From Melaminivora suipulveris (GTDB lineage Bacteria; Pseudomonadota; Gammaproteobacteria; Burkholderiales; Burkholderiaceae_C), in assembly GCF_003008575.1 (NCBI RefSeq), contig NZ_CP027667.1, positions 3,248,001 through 3,312,000 of the forward strand: DNA of 64,000 nucleotides. Reading direction: 5' to 3'. The first letter of the stretch is position 1; each line of letters starts with the position of its first letter. A model generated the notes under the pieces. The model searched no databases. It saw only the letters and a program-made list of their open reading frames with translations, and was not told where the DNA came from. Positions 50,094 through 60,133 of this stretch are shown here, piece after piece. The position numbers and the translations under genes are program-made.

Positions 50094-50122
50094 TTGGCCG
50101 GGCGCAGGGCCCGGTCGATAAT
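50094..50122 (+). promoter_or_regulatory. Candidate sigma-70 promoter of the HDOD gene
   Basis: TTGGCC at 50094-50099 and GATAAT at 50117-50122 are separated by 17 bp, in the 86-bp gap after tex. The downstream leader ends in a T8 run next to the ATG and shows no Shine-Dalgarno sequence. Confidence 0.45.
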
Positions 50123-50161
50123 AGCCGCCCTCAGCCCGCTGAAAGCGCCCGCTTTTTTTTC

Positions 50162-50992
50162 ATGCAGTTGCAAGCCCTGCTGGACCAACCTCCGAAGCTG
50201 CCCAGCCTGCCGCGCGCCGTGGCGCTCTTGATGGGCGAGCTGGCCAAGGCCGAACCCAGCCAGCGCCGCCTGAGCCAGCTCTTCGCCACCGACCCCACGC
50301 TGGCCGCGCAGCTGCTGCGCGAAGCCAACGCGCCGGCGCATGGCGCGCAAGGGCAGATCAACGCCATCGCCGAGGCGCTGGCCTTGCTGGGCGTGCAGCC
50401 GCTGCGCGAGCTGGTGGCGCGTGCGGCCGTGGGTGCGCGCTCGGTGCCGGGGGTGGATCTGCCGCAGTTCTGGCGCTACAGCCTGCACGCCGCCAAGATG
50501 GCGCGCTCGCTGGCAGGGCTGGTGCGGCACAACCAGTTGGCGGCCTATACCGCCGGTCTGGTGCATGCCCTGGGCGAGCTGGTGCTGCACCTGGCCGATC
50601 CGGCGCGCATGCAATCCATCGGCGCGCTGGCCGGTCCGCTGGACCTGCGCCGCGGCCTGCTGGAGCGGCACCTGCTGGGCTACAGCTACGCCCAGGTCAG
50701 CGCCGGCCTGGCCCGGCAGTGGGACTTTCCGCAGGACGTGGTGGATGCCCTGCAGCACCACCTCACGCCCTTCGACAACGAGGTCTGCGAGCCCCTGGCG
50801 GGCGTGCTGCACCTGGCCGTCTGGCGCGCGCGCACACACGCCCTGGGCTTGAACGAGCGCGAGACGGTGGTGACCTTCCCCGGCGAGGTCGGCGTGGCCC
50901 TGGGCCTGGACATCGACACCGTGCTGCAGCAAGACCCCATCGACTGGAACGCGCCGCCCGCCGAGACCCCCCTGGCAGGACGGCTGGCGTAG
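50162..50992 (+). CDS. HDOD-domain protein
   Basis: A 276-residue HDOD protein. It has LPSLPRAVALLMGELAKAEPSQ, the LSQLFATDPTLAAQLLREAN core, AEALALLGVQPLRELVARAA, and a degenerate HD centre (AYTAGLVHALGELVLHLADP). HDOD proteins lack phosphodiesterase activity and act as scaffolds in signalling and motility. No output domain is attached. The ATG follows a T8 tract directly, with no ribosome binding site, so translation may be leaderless or weak. Confidence 0.88.
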   Translation: MQLQALLDQPPKLPSLPRAVALLMGELAKAEPSQRRLSQLFATDPTLAAQLLREANAPAHGAQGQINAIAEALALLGVQPLRELVARAAVGARSVPGVDLPQFWRYSLHAAKMARSLAGLVRHNQLAAYTAGLVHALGELVLHLADPARMQSIGALAGPLDLRRGLLERHLLGYSYAQVSAGLARQWDFPQDVVDALQHHLTPFDNEVCEPLAGVLHLAVWRARTHALGLNERETVVTFPGEVGVALGLDIDTVLQQDPIDWNAPPAETPLAGRLA

Positions 50993-51039
50993 CGGGCTAG
51001 AATCGCCGGTTTTGCCGCTGGCGCCCGCCGGCGGCGCCC

Positions 51040-51072
51040 ATGGGTTCCCTCGCCCCCATCCATCAAAAAGGA
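51040..51072 (+). promoter_or_regulatory. Candidate preQ1-I riboswitch aptamer
   Basis: The hairpin ATGGG (51040-51044) / CCCAT (51055-51059) encloses a 10-nt loop starting U and ending C. An A-rich tail CATCAAAAAGGA (51061-51072) follows. Stem length, loop length, and the positions of loop U6, C15 and tail A29 equal those of the Thermoanaerobacter preQ1-I aptamer as I recall it. The loop UCC (51046-51048) can pair with GGA (51070-51072), forming the H-type pseudoknot and hiding the ribosome binding site. The gene 5 bp on is a queuosine-precursor transporter. Published structures place a preQ1 switch in such genes. Confidence 0.55.
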
Positions 51073-51077
51073 TTGCC

Positions 51078-51749
51078 ATGATGTCCTCCCATCAGGCTCC
51101 CGCGCAGCAGCGCGTGCCGTTCAGCCTGCCCGCCCTGGTGGCGCTGCACATCGCCATCGTCATCGCCAGCAACTATCTGGTGCAGATCCCCGTCACCCTG
51201 CTGGGCTTTCACAGCACCTGGGGGGCGTTCAGCTTTCCCTTCATCTTCGTGGCCACGGACCTCACGGTGCGGCTGATCGGCAAGGCGCCGGCGCGGCGTG
51301 TGGTGGCGCGCGCCATGCTGCCGGCGCTGCTGGCGTCCTACGTGGTGGGCGTGCTGTTTCGCGACGGCCAGTTTGGCGGCCTGGCGGCGCTCTCCGAGTT
51401 CAACGCCTTCGTGTTCCGCATCGCGCTGGCCAGCTTTGCCGCCTATGTGCTGGGGCAGCTGCTGGACATCCAGGTCTTCGACCGCATCCGCCGGCGCAGC
51501 AGCGCCTGGTGGCTGGCGCCGGCGGCGGCATCCATCGTCGGGCAGGCGCTGGACACGGCCGTGTTTTTCGCCATCGCCTTCTGGCGCAGCTCCGACCCCT
51601 TCATGGCCGCGAACTGGGTGGAGATCGCCTGGGTGGACTATGCGGTGAAGCTCAGCGTGAGCCTGCTGCTGTTCGTGCCGGCGTATGGCGTGGCGCTGGC
51701 GGCCATCGTGCGGACGCTGGGGCGGGTGCCGGAGCCTGCGGCGGCCTGA
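51078..51749 (+). CDS. yhhQ: YhhQ-family queuosine precursor transporter
   Basis: A 223-residue, six-helix membrane protein of the COG1738/YhhQ family. It has PFIFVATDLTVRLIGKAPARR near residue 60, AYVLGQLLDIQVFDRIR, and the ASIVGQALDTAVFFAIAFW motif. E. coli YhhQ imports preQ0 and preQ1 for queuosine tRNA modification. The ATG at 51078 follows AAGGA by 5 bp (a second ATG follows directly). Likely repressed by preQ1 through the hairpin upstream. Confidence 0.9.
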   Translation: MMSSHQAPAQQRVPFSLPALVALHIAIVIASNYLVQIPVTLLGFHSTWGAFSFPFIFVATDLTVRLIGKAPARRVVARAMLPALLASYVVGVLFRDGQFGGLAALSEFNAFVFRIALASFAAYVLGQLLDIQVFDRIRRRSSAWWLAPAAASIVGQALDTAVFFAIAFWRSSDPFMAANWVEIAWVDYAVKLSVSLLLFVPAYGVALAAIVRTLGRVPEPAAA

Positions 51750-51764
51750 ATCAGCGCCCCTGGG

Positions 51765-52196
51765 TCATGACGGCGCCTCTTCGGCGCGCCACGGGTCCAG
51801 CAGCCTGAGATTGCGGATGCCCGCGAAATCAGCTACGTTGCGCGTCACCAGCACGAAACCATGGGTCAGCGCCGTGGCGGCGATCATGGAATCGCGAAAG
51901 GACTTCTTGTCGGGAACGTGCATGGATGCGTTCACCACCGCCTGTACGCCGCCATAGGACAGGGTGCGGGGCTCGAAAGCCTGTCTCACCGCGCCCCACC
52001 AGGCGCGTAGCGCTGCGCCCTGCCGTGGGTCGCGCCGCTCCATCAGCAGGACGCCGATTTCCTGCTCCAGCACCGTGATGGCCGAGATGAAATGTAGACC
52101 GTGCGGCACCGACGCGGCCCAGGCCCGCACGGCGGGGGACGCCTGCGGCTTGCCTGGCCGCAGTTCGGACAACACGTTGGTGTCGAGCAGGTACAT
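51765..52196 (-). CDS. vapC: VapC-family PIN-domain toxin
   Basis: A 143-residue PIN nuclease. MYLLDTNVLSELRPGK carries the first catalytic Asp, ISAITVLEQEIGV the Glu, and FRDSMIAATALTHGFVLVTRNVADFAGI the C-terminal Asp pair. VapC cuts tRNA or rRNA. It lies 10 bp after the antitoxin gene. The acidic quartet looks complete, so the toxin is probably active. Confidence 0.93.
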   Translation of the reverse strand: MYLLDTNVLSELRPGKPQASPAVRAWAASVPHGLHFISAITVLEQEIGVLLMERRDPRQGAALRAWWGAVRQAFEPRTLSYGGVQAVVNASMHVPDKKSFRDSMIAATALTHGFVLVTRNVADFAGIRNLRLLDPWRAEEAPS

Positions 52197-52206
52197 CAGC
52201 CTGCCC

Positions 52207-52464
52207 TTATTGTTCGATGTCCAGGTCGATCTCGGCCTTGGACGCTTCGTAGTCGATGCCGTCGGTGCGCGGCATGCCCTCCATGAGATCCAGCAGCGAC
52301 AGCTCAGGGCGCCCGCCACTCAGAGCGTAATAGTCCTCAATCTTGAGCAGGGCATAAGCAGGGGTGCCCCGGTCGGTGATGAAGACCGGCCCCTCGGCAG
52401 CCAGGCGTTTGGCGTGTCCGACGTCGCGGGTGAAGTCGCGGCTTGCGACGGTGTGAATGGTCAT
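52207..52464 (-). CDS. Phd/YefM-family antitoxin (VapB partner)
   Basis: An 85-residue Phd/YefM antitoxin. MTIHTVASRDFTRDVGHAKRLAAEGPVFI is the DNA-binding N-terminal fold; the acidic C-terminal tail (DGIDYEASKAEIDLDIEQ) wraps the toxin. The start at 52464 was chosen over one at 52521, which lies inside the operator palindrome. It pairs with the PIN toxin. Confidence 0.92.
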   Translation of the reverse strand: MTIHTVASRDFTRDVGHAKRLAAEGPVFITDRGTPAYALLKIEDYYALSGGRPELSLLDLMEGMPRTDGIDYEASKAEIDLDIEQ

Positions 52465-52500
52465 GTCCGGCTCCTGGCTGTGGCGGCGCATTGGATGGAA

Positions 52501-52522
52501 ATTGTCTGAATGTTCAGACAAT
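52501..52522. promoter_or_regulatory. vap operator palindrome, ATTGTCTGAA-TG-TTCAGACAAT
   Basis: Two 10-bp perfectly complementary arms around a 2-bp centre lie 36 bp upstream of the antitoxin start. The length and symmetry suit binding of a Phd-type antitoxin dimer with its toxin. Confidence 0.65.
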
Positions 52523-52554
52523 CCGTCAAATCAGGCCGAGAGTGGCAGGCCAGC

Positions 52555-54287
<1,733 letters not shown>

Positions 54288-54332
54288 GGATGGGGCTGAA
54301 AGTGGACAAAGCCCGCGATTTTAGGTGCCAAC

Positions 54333-54358
54333 GAAAAGGGAGCCCCGAAGGGCTCCCT
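54333..54358 (-). terminator. Intrinsic terminator of the glycine-zipper gene
   Basis: A 9-bp stem AGGGAGCCC / AGGGCTCCCT-type (54337-54345 with 54350-54358, loop CGAA) is followed on the minus strand by TTTTCG. It lies 18 bp downstream of the gene's stop codon. Confidence 0.8.
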
Positions 54359-54376
54359 GCACAGGCCGGACGAGTT

Positions 54377-55036
54377 TCAGCGCCAGTAGCGGTCGTAGTG
54401 GCGCGGGCGATAGGGGTAGCCGCCCTGGTACTCGATCACGGTGACCGGCGGCGTGACATAGACCGGCGGGCCGGGCGGCGTGGCGACGACCACGCCCTGG
54501 TTGCCGTAGCGGCCCGCATCGCCATAGCTGGGCGGGTAGTAGCCGGGCGCGGCGGCAGGCGGCGCCATGCCATTCACGGCCGGCTGCACGCTCAAGGGTA
54601 TCCAGCCGCCCGGGTCGCCCTGAGTGCGCGTGCTGTACTGGCGCCCGGCGTACTCATAAACCACGTCGTAGCCGACCACGCGGTTGTCGTAGTAGGTCTG
54701 CGTGGTGCAGCGCTGCACATTCTCGTAGCCTGGGCGGCCGCCCTCGATGCTGTTGCCCAGCACGGCGCCGCCGATCAGGCCGATGGCCGTCGCGGCTGCA
54801 CGGCCGCTGCCGCCGCCGATGGCGTTGCCGGCCGCGCCGCCGGCAATGGCGCCCAGCACGGCGCCGGCGCCGCTGGGTGTACGCCCGCCGCTGTAGATGG
54901 TCTCGTTGCCACAGATCTGCTGCGGGACGGCGACCTGCTGGGTGATGGGCGTGGCCGACAGCACGCGCCCCATCTCCTGGGCCTGGGCTGTCAGGGCAGC
55001 CGTGGCCAGCACAGAGAAAGCGATGATTTTTTGCAT
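54377..55036 (-). CDS. Exported glycine-zipper (Rick_17kDa/YMGG-like) envelope protein
   Basis: A 219-residue protein with a signal peptide (MQKIIAFSVLATAALTAQAQ) and a glycine zipper at ~58-98 (GAVLGAIAGGAAGNAIGGGSG, AIGLIGGAVLGNSIEGG). The middle domain (YDNRVVGYDVVYEYAGRQYSTRTQGDPG) is seen in outer-membrane 17-kDa-like proteins. A Pro/Tyr-rich tail (PPGPPVYVTPPV, YRPRHYDRYWR) follows. No lipobox Cys is visible at the cleavage site. A role in envelope stability is only inferred. Confidence 0.82.
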   Translation of the reverse strand: MQKIIAFSVLATAALTAQAQEMGRVLSATPITQQVAVPQQICGNETIYSGGRTPSGAGAVLGAIAGGAAGNAIGGGSGRAAATAIGLIGGAVLGNSIEGGRPGYENVQRCTTQTYYDNRVVGYDVVYEYAGRQYSTRTQGDPGGWIPLSVQPAVNGMAPPAAAPGYYPPSYGDAGRYGNQGVVVATPPGPPVYVTPPVTVIEYQGGYPYRPRHYDRYWR

Positions 55037-55163
55037 GACGGAAAAGTCCTTTCGGTCGGCAGGTAACGCGCGAGGTGCTGCATAAGTTTCGCCCGGTGGG
55101 GTGAAGGCCGATGCCGGCAACGGTAAAGATGCGTAAACGGAGGGTGGCGCGCGGGTTCGCCCT

Positions 55164-55538
55164 TCATGGGATGGCGCTGGCCAGGCGTTGGTTCCAGTCG
55201 GCCTCGTCGAATCCCACCGTTGTTGTTCCGTCCGGCCACTCCACCACCGGTCGGCGGATGAGCGAGGGGTGCTCGCGCAGCAGCGTGGCAATGCCGGCCG
55301 CATCGGCGGCGCGTGCCTGCGTGGCCGCATCCAGCGTGCGCCAGGTCGTGCCCCGGCGGTTCAGCAGGCGATCGGCGCCCGGGCCGTCCAGCCAGCGCTG
55401 CAGCCGCTCGGCCGGCACGCCGTGCTTCTTGAAATCATGGAATTCGTGCGGCACGCCCCGTGCCGTCAGCCAGGCGCGTGCACGCCTGACGGTGTCGCAG
55501 TTGGGGATGCCGTAGAGGGTGAGGGTGGGGATACTCAT
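55164..55538 (-). CDS. ArsC/Spx-family protein (YffB-like)
   Basis: A 124-residue thioredoxin-fold protein. TLYGIPNCDTVRRARAWL has a single Cys in the CX3-type site, and HDFKKHGVPAERLQRWL, NRRGTTWR and the PSLIRRPVVEW cis-Pro motif follow. These are features of the YffB subgroup, whose members probably use glutathione rather than reduce arsenate. The start at 55538 gives the family-typical N-terminus. Divergent from folC. Confidence 0.88.
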   Translation of the reverse strand: MSIPTLTLYGIPNCDTVRRARAWLTARGVPHEFHDFKKHGVPAERLQRWLDGPGADRLLNRRGTTWRTLDAATQARAADAAGIATLLREHPSLIRRPVVEWPDGTTTVGFDEADWNQRLASAIP

Positions 55539-55585
55539 GCGCTCCATCATCGGACAGGCGGGGCTGCGCGACAATCACGCCCGCC

Positions 55586-56914
55586 ATGCAAACCGCCTCT
55601 TTTGAGACCCTCTCCGACTGGCTGCGCCACTGCGAGCAGCTGCACCCGAAGAACATCGACATGGGCCTGGCGCGCGTGGCCGAGGTGGCACGGCGGCTGG
55701 AGCTGGCTTTCGACTGCCCGGTCATCACAGTGGCCGGCACCAACGGCAAGGGCTCGACCTGCGCCATGCTGGACGCCATCTGCCGCGAGGCGGGCTGGCG
55801 CACCGGCGTTTATTCCTCACCGCATCTGGTGCATTTCGAAGAGCGCTGCCGCATCCAGGGCGAGATGGTGGCGGCGGGCGATCTGGTGGAACACTTCGAG
55901 GCGGTCGAGCAGGCCCGCACCCAGGGCGGCGAGGCCGTTTCCCTGACCTATTTCGAATTCACCACGCTGGCCATCCTGCGCCTGATGAGCCGCGCCCGGC
56001 TGGACGTGGCCATCCTGGAGGTCGGCCTGGGCGGGCGGCTGGACGCGACCAACGTCATCGACGCCGACTGCGCCGTCATCACCAGCGTGGACGTGGACCA
56101 CGTCGAGTTTCTCGGCCCGGACCGCGAGAGCATCGGCCGCGAGAAGGCCGGCATCATGCGCGCCGGCCGCCCGGTGGTGGTCAGCGACCCCATGCCGCCG
56201 GCCAGCGTGATCGAGCACGCACAAGCCATCGGCGCCGACCTGTGGCGCTTCGGCCAGGATTTCAATTTCTCCGGCGACAAGCAGCAGTGGGCCTGGGCCG
56301 GGCGCGGTCGGCGCTACGCGGGCCTGGCCTACCCGGCGCTGCGCGGTGCCAACCAGCTCATCAACGCCTCGGGCGCACTGGCCGCGCTGGAGGCGCTGCG
56401 CCAGCGGCTGCCGGTCACCGCGCAGGCGGTGCGCCTGGGGCTGGCGCACGTCGAGCTTCCGGGGCGCTTTCAGATCGTGCCGGGGCAGCCGGCGCTGGTG
56501 CTGGACGTGGCGCACAACCCGCACTCGGTGGCGGCGCTGGCGGCCAATCTGGATGCCATGGGCTACTTTCCGGCCACGCATGCGGTGTTCGGTGCCATGG
56601 CCGACAAGGATCTCGCGCCCATGCTGGCCAAGGTGGCGCCCATCATCGACCGCTGGTATTTCACCGATCTCGATACCCCGCGCGCCCTGACGGCGCAGCA
56701 GTTGCAGCAGAAGTGGCACGCACTGCAAATGGCCGCCGGCGCCCGGCGGGAAGTGCCGGTGAGCACCCATGCGGGCCCGCTCCAGGCGCTGGCAGCGGCC
56801 ATGAAAGCGGCTGACCCCGCTGATAGAATCGTCGTCTTTGGCTCGTTCTACACGGTGGGCGGCGTGCTCCAGCAGGGGGTGCCCCGGCTGCAGGCCAAAC
56901 ATCTGGGCGCATAG
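55586..56914 (+). CDS. folC: Bifunctional folylpolyglutamate / dihydrofolate synthase
   Basis: A 442-residue FolC. The P-loop is VAGTNGKGSTCAML (~48-61), the omega-loop and VYSSPHLVHFEERCRI follow, LEVGLGGRLDATNVID and DVDHVEFLG are present, and the C-terminal Glu-ligase domain has LDVAHNPHS. It adds glutamate to dihydropteroate and to folates. First gene of a plus-strand block running to gltX. Confidence 0.96.
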   Translation: MQTASFETLSDWLRHCEQLHPKNIDMGLARVAEVARRLELAFDCPVITVAGTNGKGSTCAMLDAICREAGWRTGVYSSPHLVHFEERCRIQGEMVAAGDLVEHFEAVEQARTQGGEAVSLTYFEFTTLAILRLMSRARLDVAILEVGLGGRLDATNVIDADCAVITSVDVDHVEFLGPDRESIGREKAGIMRAGRPVVVSDPMPPASVIEHAQAIGADLWRFGQDFNFSGDKQQWAWAGRGRRYAGLAYPALRGANQLINASGALAALEALRQRLPVTAQAVRLGLAHVELPGRFQIVPGQPALVLDVAHNPHSVAALAANLDAMGYFPATHAVFGAMADKDLAPMLAKVAPIIDRWYFTDLDTPRALTAQQLQQKWHALQMAAGARREVPVSTHAGPLQALAAAMKAADPADRIVVFGSFYTVGGVLQQGVPRLQAKHLGA

Positions 56915-56931
56915 CCAAACTTCCCCTGTCC

Positions 56932-57885
56932 ATGGCATTTTTCAAGTTCCGCTGGCCCGGCAGGCAGCAGCCGGCAGGCGACAGCGCCAAACCCTCCCGG
57001 CGCGCCTCCCAGCCCCGCAGTTCGCAGGCAGCGCCCAGTGTCGAAGACATGCGCCGGCGCGCGCGCCATCGTCTGATCGGCGCGGCGGTGCTGGTCGCCG
57101 CCGGCGTGGTGGGTTTTCCGTTGCTCTTCGACTCGCAACCGCGCCCGGTGCCGGTGAACGTGGCCATCGACATTCCCGACCGCAACAAGGTGGCCCCGCT
57201 GGTGCTGCCCCAGGACGCGGCCGCTGGCAGTGCTGCGCGGGATCACCGGTCCTCGGCCGGCCTGGTGGACGGCGAAGAACTCGTGCCCGCCGCACCTCCG
57301 CGCAGCCCGCGCCCAGGGGCCGACGCGCCACCCGCCACCAGCCAGGCGCCGTCCGAGGCTGCCCGCGCTGCGGCTGCGCCCGCACCCAAGGCCGAGGCCA
57401 GCTCCGCACCGCGTCCGGAACCCAAGGTCGAGCCCAAGCCACCTGCGCGCCCCGAGCCCAAGCCCGAAAACCGGCCTGACCCGAAACCCGATCCAAAGCC
57501 CGAATCGAAACCCGAGGCCAAGCCCGAACCCAAGCAGCCGCCTGCTCCTACACCGGTACGCAGCGACGACGCCAGCCGCGCCCGCGCCCTGCTGGAAGGC
57601 CGCAACCCCGTGCCGCCCCCGGCTGCCGCCCCGGCGCGCGCGGACAGCCCTGAGGCGGGCCGTTTCATCGTCCAGGTGGGCGCGTTCGCCGACGCCGACA
57701 AGGCGCGCGAAGTGCGCGACAAGCTGGAGCGATCGGGCCTGAAGACCTATACCCAGGTGGTCGAGACCAAGGAGGGCAGCCGCACGCGGGTGCGCGTCGG
57801 CCCCTTTGCCAGCCGCGCCGAGGCCGATCGCGCCGCCGAGCGCGCCCGCAGCGCCGGCTTGCCGGGGTCGGTGTTGGGCCTGTAG
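56932..57885 (+). CDS. SPOR-domain protein (DedD-like)
   Basis: The 317-residue protein has a basic cytoplasmic head and one transmembrane helix (HRLIGAAVLVAAGVVGFPLLF, ~43-63). A long linker with Pro/Lys/Glu repeats (KPEPKP type, ~150-210) follows. The SPOR domain is at ~240-317 (GRFIVQVGAFADADKAREVRDKLERSG). SPOR domains bind denuded peptidoglycan at the septum, so a cell-division role like DedD is likely. It lies 17 bp after folC. Confidence 0.92.
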   Translation: MAFFKFRWPGRQQPAGDSAKPSRRASQPRSSQAAPSVEDMRRRARHRLIGAAVLVAAGVVGFPLLFDSQPRPVPVNVAIDIPDRNKVAPLVLPQDAAAGSAARDHRSSAGLVDGEELVPAAPPRSPRPGADAPPATSQAPSEAARAAAAPAPKAEASSAPRPEPKVEPKPPARPEPKPENRPDPKPDPKPESKPEAKPEPKQPPAPTPVRSDDASRARALLEGRNPVPPPAAAPARADSPEAGRFIVQVGAFADADKAREVRDKLERSGLKTYTQVVETKEGSRTRVRVGPFASRAEADRAAERARSAGLPGSVLGL

Positions 57886-57916
57886 CCCCTGCGGGGCTCA
57901 GGGGCGGCTTGGCGCG

Positions 57917-58447
57917 ATGTGGACCGACGGTACAGCCACAATGGCTTTCGTGCCCATGGCGGCGCTGGACTGGATTTTTTTGACCGTGCTGGTCGCTTCG
58001 CTGTTGATCGGCGCCTGGCGCGGCCTGGTATTCGAGTTGCTGTCACTGGCGGGCTGGCTGGCTGCCTTCGTCGCGGCGCAGTGGTTCGCCGCGCCCGTCG
58101 GCGCCTGGCTGCCCATGGGAGAGACGGACGCGGTGTGGCGCCATGTGGCGGGTTTCGCGCTGGTGTTCGTCGCCGTGGTCTTCGCGGTGGGGCTGGTGAC
58201 CGCCGTGCTGCGCAAGCTGGTCCACGCCGTGGGCCTGCGTCCGGCGGACCGCGCGCTGGGTGCCGTGTTCGGCCTGCTGCGCGGCGTCGTGCTCCTGCTG
58301 GCGCTGGCGCTGGTAGTGGGCTGGATGCAGATGACGGATGCGCCCTGGTGGCGGCAGTCGCGCGGCGCGACGCTGCTGCAGCAGGCGCTGGCAGGCCTGC
58401 AGCCGGCGCTGCCCGAGGGCTGGAGAAGGGATGCGCCGTCCTGGTGA
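57917..58447 (+). CDS. cvpA: CvpA-family membrane protein
   Basis: A 176-residue, four-helix protein: ALDWIFLTVLVASLLIGAWRGLVFELLSLAGWLAAF, then GFALVFVAVVFAVGLVTAVLRKLV and the GLLRGVVLLLALALVVGWM helix. This is the standard CvpA pattern, with the usual place upstream of purF. The start is uncertain: 57917 has a weak upstream AGGGGC, while ATGs at 57941 and 57956 (MAALDWIF) give a more family-like N-terminus. Confidence 0.9.
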   Translation: MWTDGTATMAFVPMAALDWIFLTVLVASLLIGAWRGLVFELLSLAGWLAAFVAAQWFAAPVGAWLPMGETDAVWRHVAGFALVFVAVVFAVGLVTAVLRKLVHAVGLRPADRALGAVFGLLRGVVLLLALALVVGWMQMTDAPWWRQSRGATLLQQALAGLQPALPEGWRRDAPSW

Positions 58448-58519
58448 CGGCAGCGACAGGAATTTTCTGAGGCTGGAACGGCCAGCCTCGTGGCACTACA
58501 TCAGCACGAGAAACCCCCT

Positions 58520-60028
58520 ATGTGTGGAATCGTCGGCGCGCTCAGCGCCCAGCCCGTGAACCAGCTCATCTATGACGCGCTGCTGCTCTTGCAGCACCGC
58601 GGCCAGGATGCGGCTGGCATCGTCACCCAGGAAGGGCGCAAGTTCTTCATGCACAAGGCCCGCGGCATGGTGCGCGACGTGTTCCGCACGCGCAACATGC
58701 GCGCGCTGCCCGGCAACGCCGGCCTGGGCCAGGTGCGCTACCCCACGGCCGGCAACGCGGCCAGCGAGGAGGAGGCGCAGCCGTTTTACGTGAACGCGCC
58801 ATTCGGCATCGTCATGGTGCACAACGGCAACCTGACCAACGCGCGCCAGCTGCGCCGTGAGCTGGCCGAAACCGACCACCGCCACACCAACACCGAAAGC
58901 GACTCGGAGGTGCTGCTGAACGTGCTGGCGCACGAGCTGGCCCGCGCCAGCCGCGGCGCGCCGCTGACCAGCGAGGACGTGTTCGCCGCGGTGCGCGCCG
59001 TGCACCGGCGCGTCAAGGGCTCTTACGCCGTGATCGCGTTGATCGCCGGCTACGGGCTGCTGGCGTTCCGCGATCCGTTCGGCATCCGCCCGCTGTGCCT
59101 GGGCCGGAGTGCCGACGGCACCGTGATGCTGGCCAGCGAATCCGTGGCGCTGGAGGGCACTTTGCACCAGCTCGAGCGCGACGTGGCGTCGGGCGAGGCG
59201 GTGTTCGTGCACCCGAATGGCCGCATCGAGGCCGAGCAATGCGCGGCCTCCAGCCAGCTCTATCCGTGCATGTTCGAGTACGTCTATCTGGCGCGCCCCG
59301 ATTCGGTCATGGATGGCATCTCGGTGTATCAGGCACGCCTGAACATGGGCGAGACGCTGGCCAAGCGTGTCATCTCCACCGTGCCGCCCAGCGAGATCGA
59401 CGCCATCATCCCGGTGCCCGAGTCCAGCCGCCCCAGCGCCATGCAGCTGGCGCAAAAGTTGGGGCTGCCGTATCGCGAGGGCTTCGTGAAGAACCGCTAC
59501 GTGGGTCGCACCTTCATCATGCCGGGGCAGGCCACGCGCAAGAAGTCCGTGCGCCAGAAGCTCAACGCCATCGGCAGCGAGTTCAACGGCCGACGCGTGC
59601 TGCTGGTCGACGACTCCATCGTGCGTGGCACGACCTCCAAGGAAATCGTGCAGATGGCGCGCGATGCCGGCGCCACCAAGGTCTACCTGGCCTCGGCCGC
59701 GCCGCCGGTGCGCCACCCCAACGTCTACGGCATCGACATGCCCACGCGCGGCGAGCTGATCGCGCATGGCCGCAGCGTGGAAGAAATCCGCGAATGGATA
59801 GGCGCCGACGCGCTGATCTACCAGGACGTGGAAGCCATGAAGCAGGCGGTGGGCAGCGTCAACCCGCAGGTCCAGGGCTTTGAGGCGTCGTGTTTCGATG
59901 GCTGCTATGTGACGGGCGACATCTCCGACGAGGAGGTGACGGCCCTCAACGAAGGCCGCAACCGCGGCGGCGACGAGGATGGCGAGGACACTTCGCGCCT
60001 GTCGCTGCCTAACGCCGATGCGGCCTGA
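58520..60028 (+). CDS. purF: Amidophosphoribosyltransferase
   Basis: A 502-residue PurF. Cys2 of MCGIVGAL is the glutaminase nucleophile, with no propeptide before it. LLLQHRGQDAAGIVT and the HNGNLTN motif of the Ntn glutaminase domain follow, and the PRPP-binding loop is VLLVDDSIVRGTTSKEIV. The ATG at 58520 is fixed by the need for Cys at position 2. It makes phosphoribosylamine, the first purine step, using Gln and PRPP. Confidence 0.97.
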   Translation: MCGIVGALSAQPVNQLIYDALLLLQHRGQDAAGIVTQEGRKFFMHKARGMVRDVFRTRNMRALPGNAGLGQVRYPTAGNAASEEEAQPFYVNAPFGIVMVHNGNLTNARQLRRELAETDHRHTNTESDSEVLLNVLAHELARASRGAPLTSEDVFAAVRAVHRRVKGSYAVIALIAGYGLLAFRDPFGIRPLCLGRSADGTVMLASESVALEGTLHQLERDVASGEAVFVHPNGRIEAEQCAASSQLYPCMFEYVYLARPDSVMDGISVYQARLNMGETLAKRVISTVPPSEIDAIIPVPESSRPSAMQLAQKLGLPYREGFVKNRYVGRTFIMPGQATRKKSVRQKLNAIGSEFNGRRVLLVDDSIVRGTTSKEIVQMARDAGATKVYLASAAPPVRHPNVYGIDMPTRGELIAHGRSVEEIREWIGADALIYQDVEAMKQAVGSVNPQVQGFEASCFDGCYVTGDISDEEVTALNEGRNRGGDEDGEDTSRLSLPNADAA

Positions 60029-60067
60029 GGATGGGCCTGCCACCCCAGATTCCAGCCGTTTTGGAGC

Positions 60068-60120
60068 CAAAATGCCCCTCAGCCGGCGTGAATAAAGCGC
60101 ATTCAGCTATCATTTTTGAA
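60068..60120 (+). repeat. Dispersed repeat, copy B
   Basis: CCAAAATGCCCCTCAGCCGG, then CGTGAATAAAGCGCATTCAG and CTATCATTTTTGAA. A close match to copy A, located between purF and metZ. Confidence 0.7.
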
Positions 60121-60133
60121 TAAGAATAAGCCC

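Noticed and set aside
52465..52521. Upstream start (52521) for the Phd-type antitoxin
   Set aside because: It lies inside the operator palindrome, and the family N-terminus begins at MTIHTVASRDF (52464).
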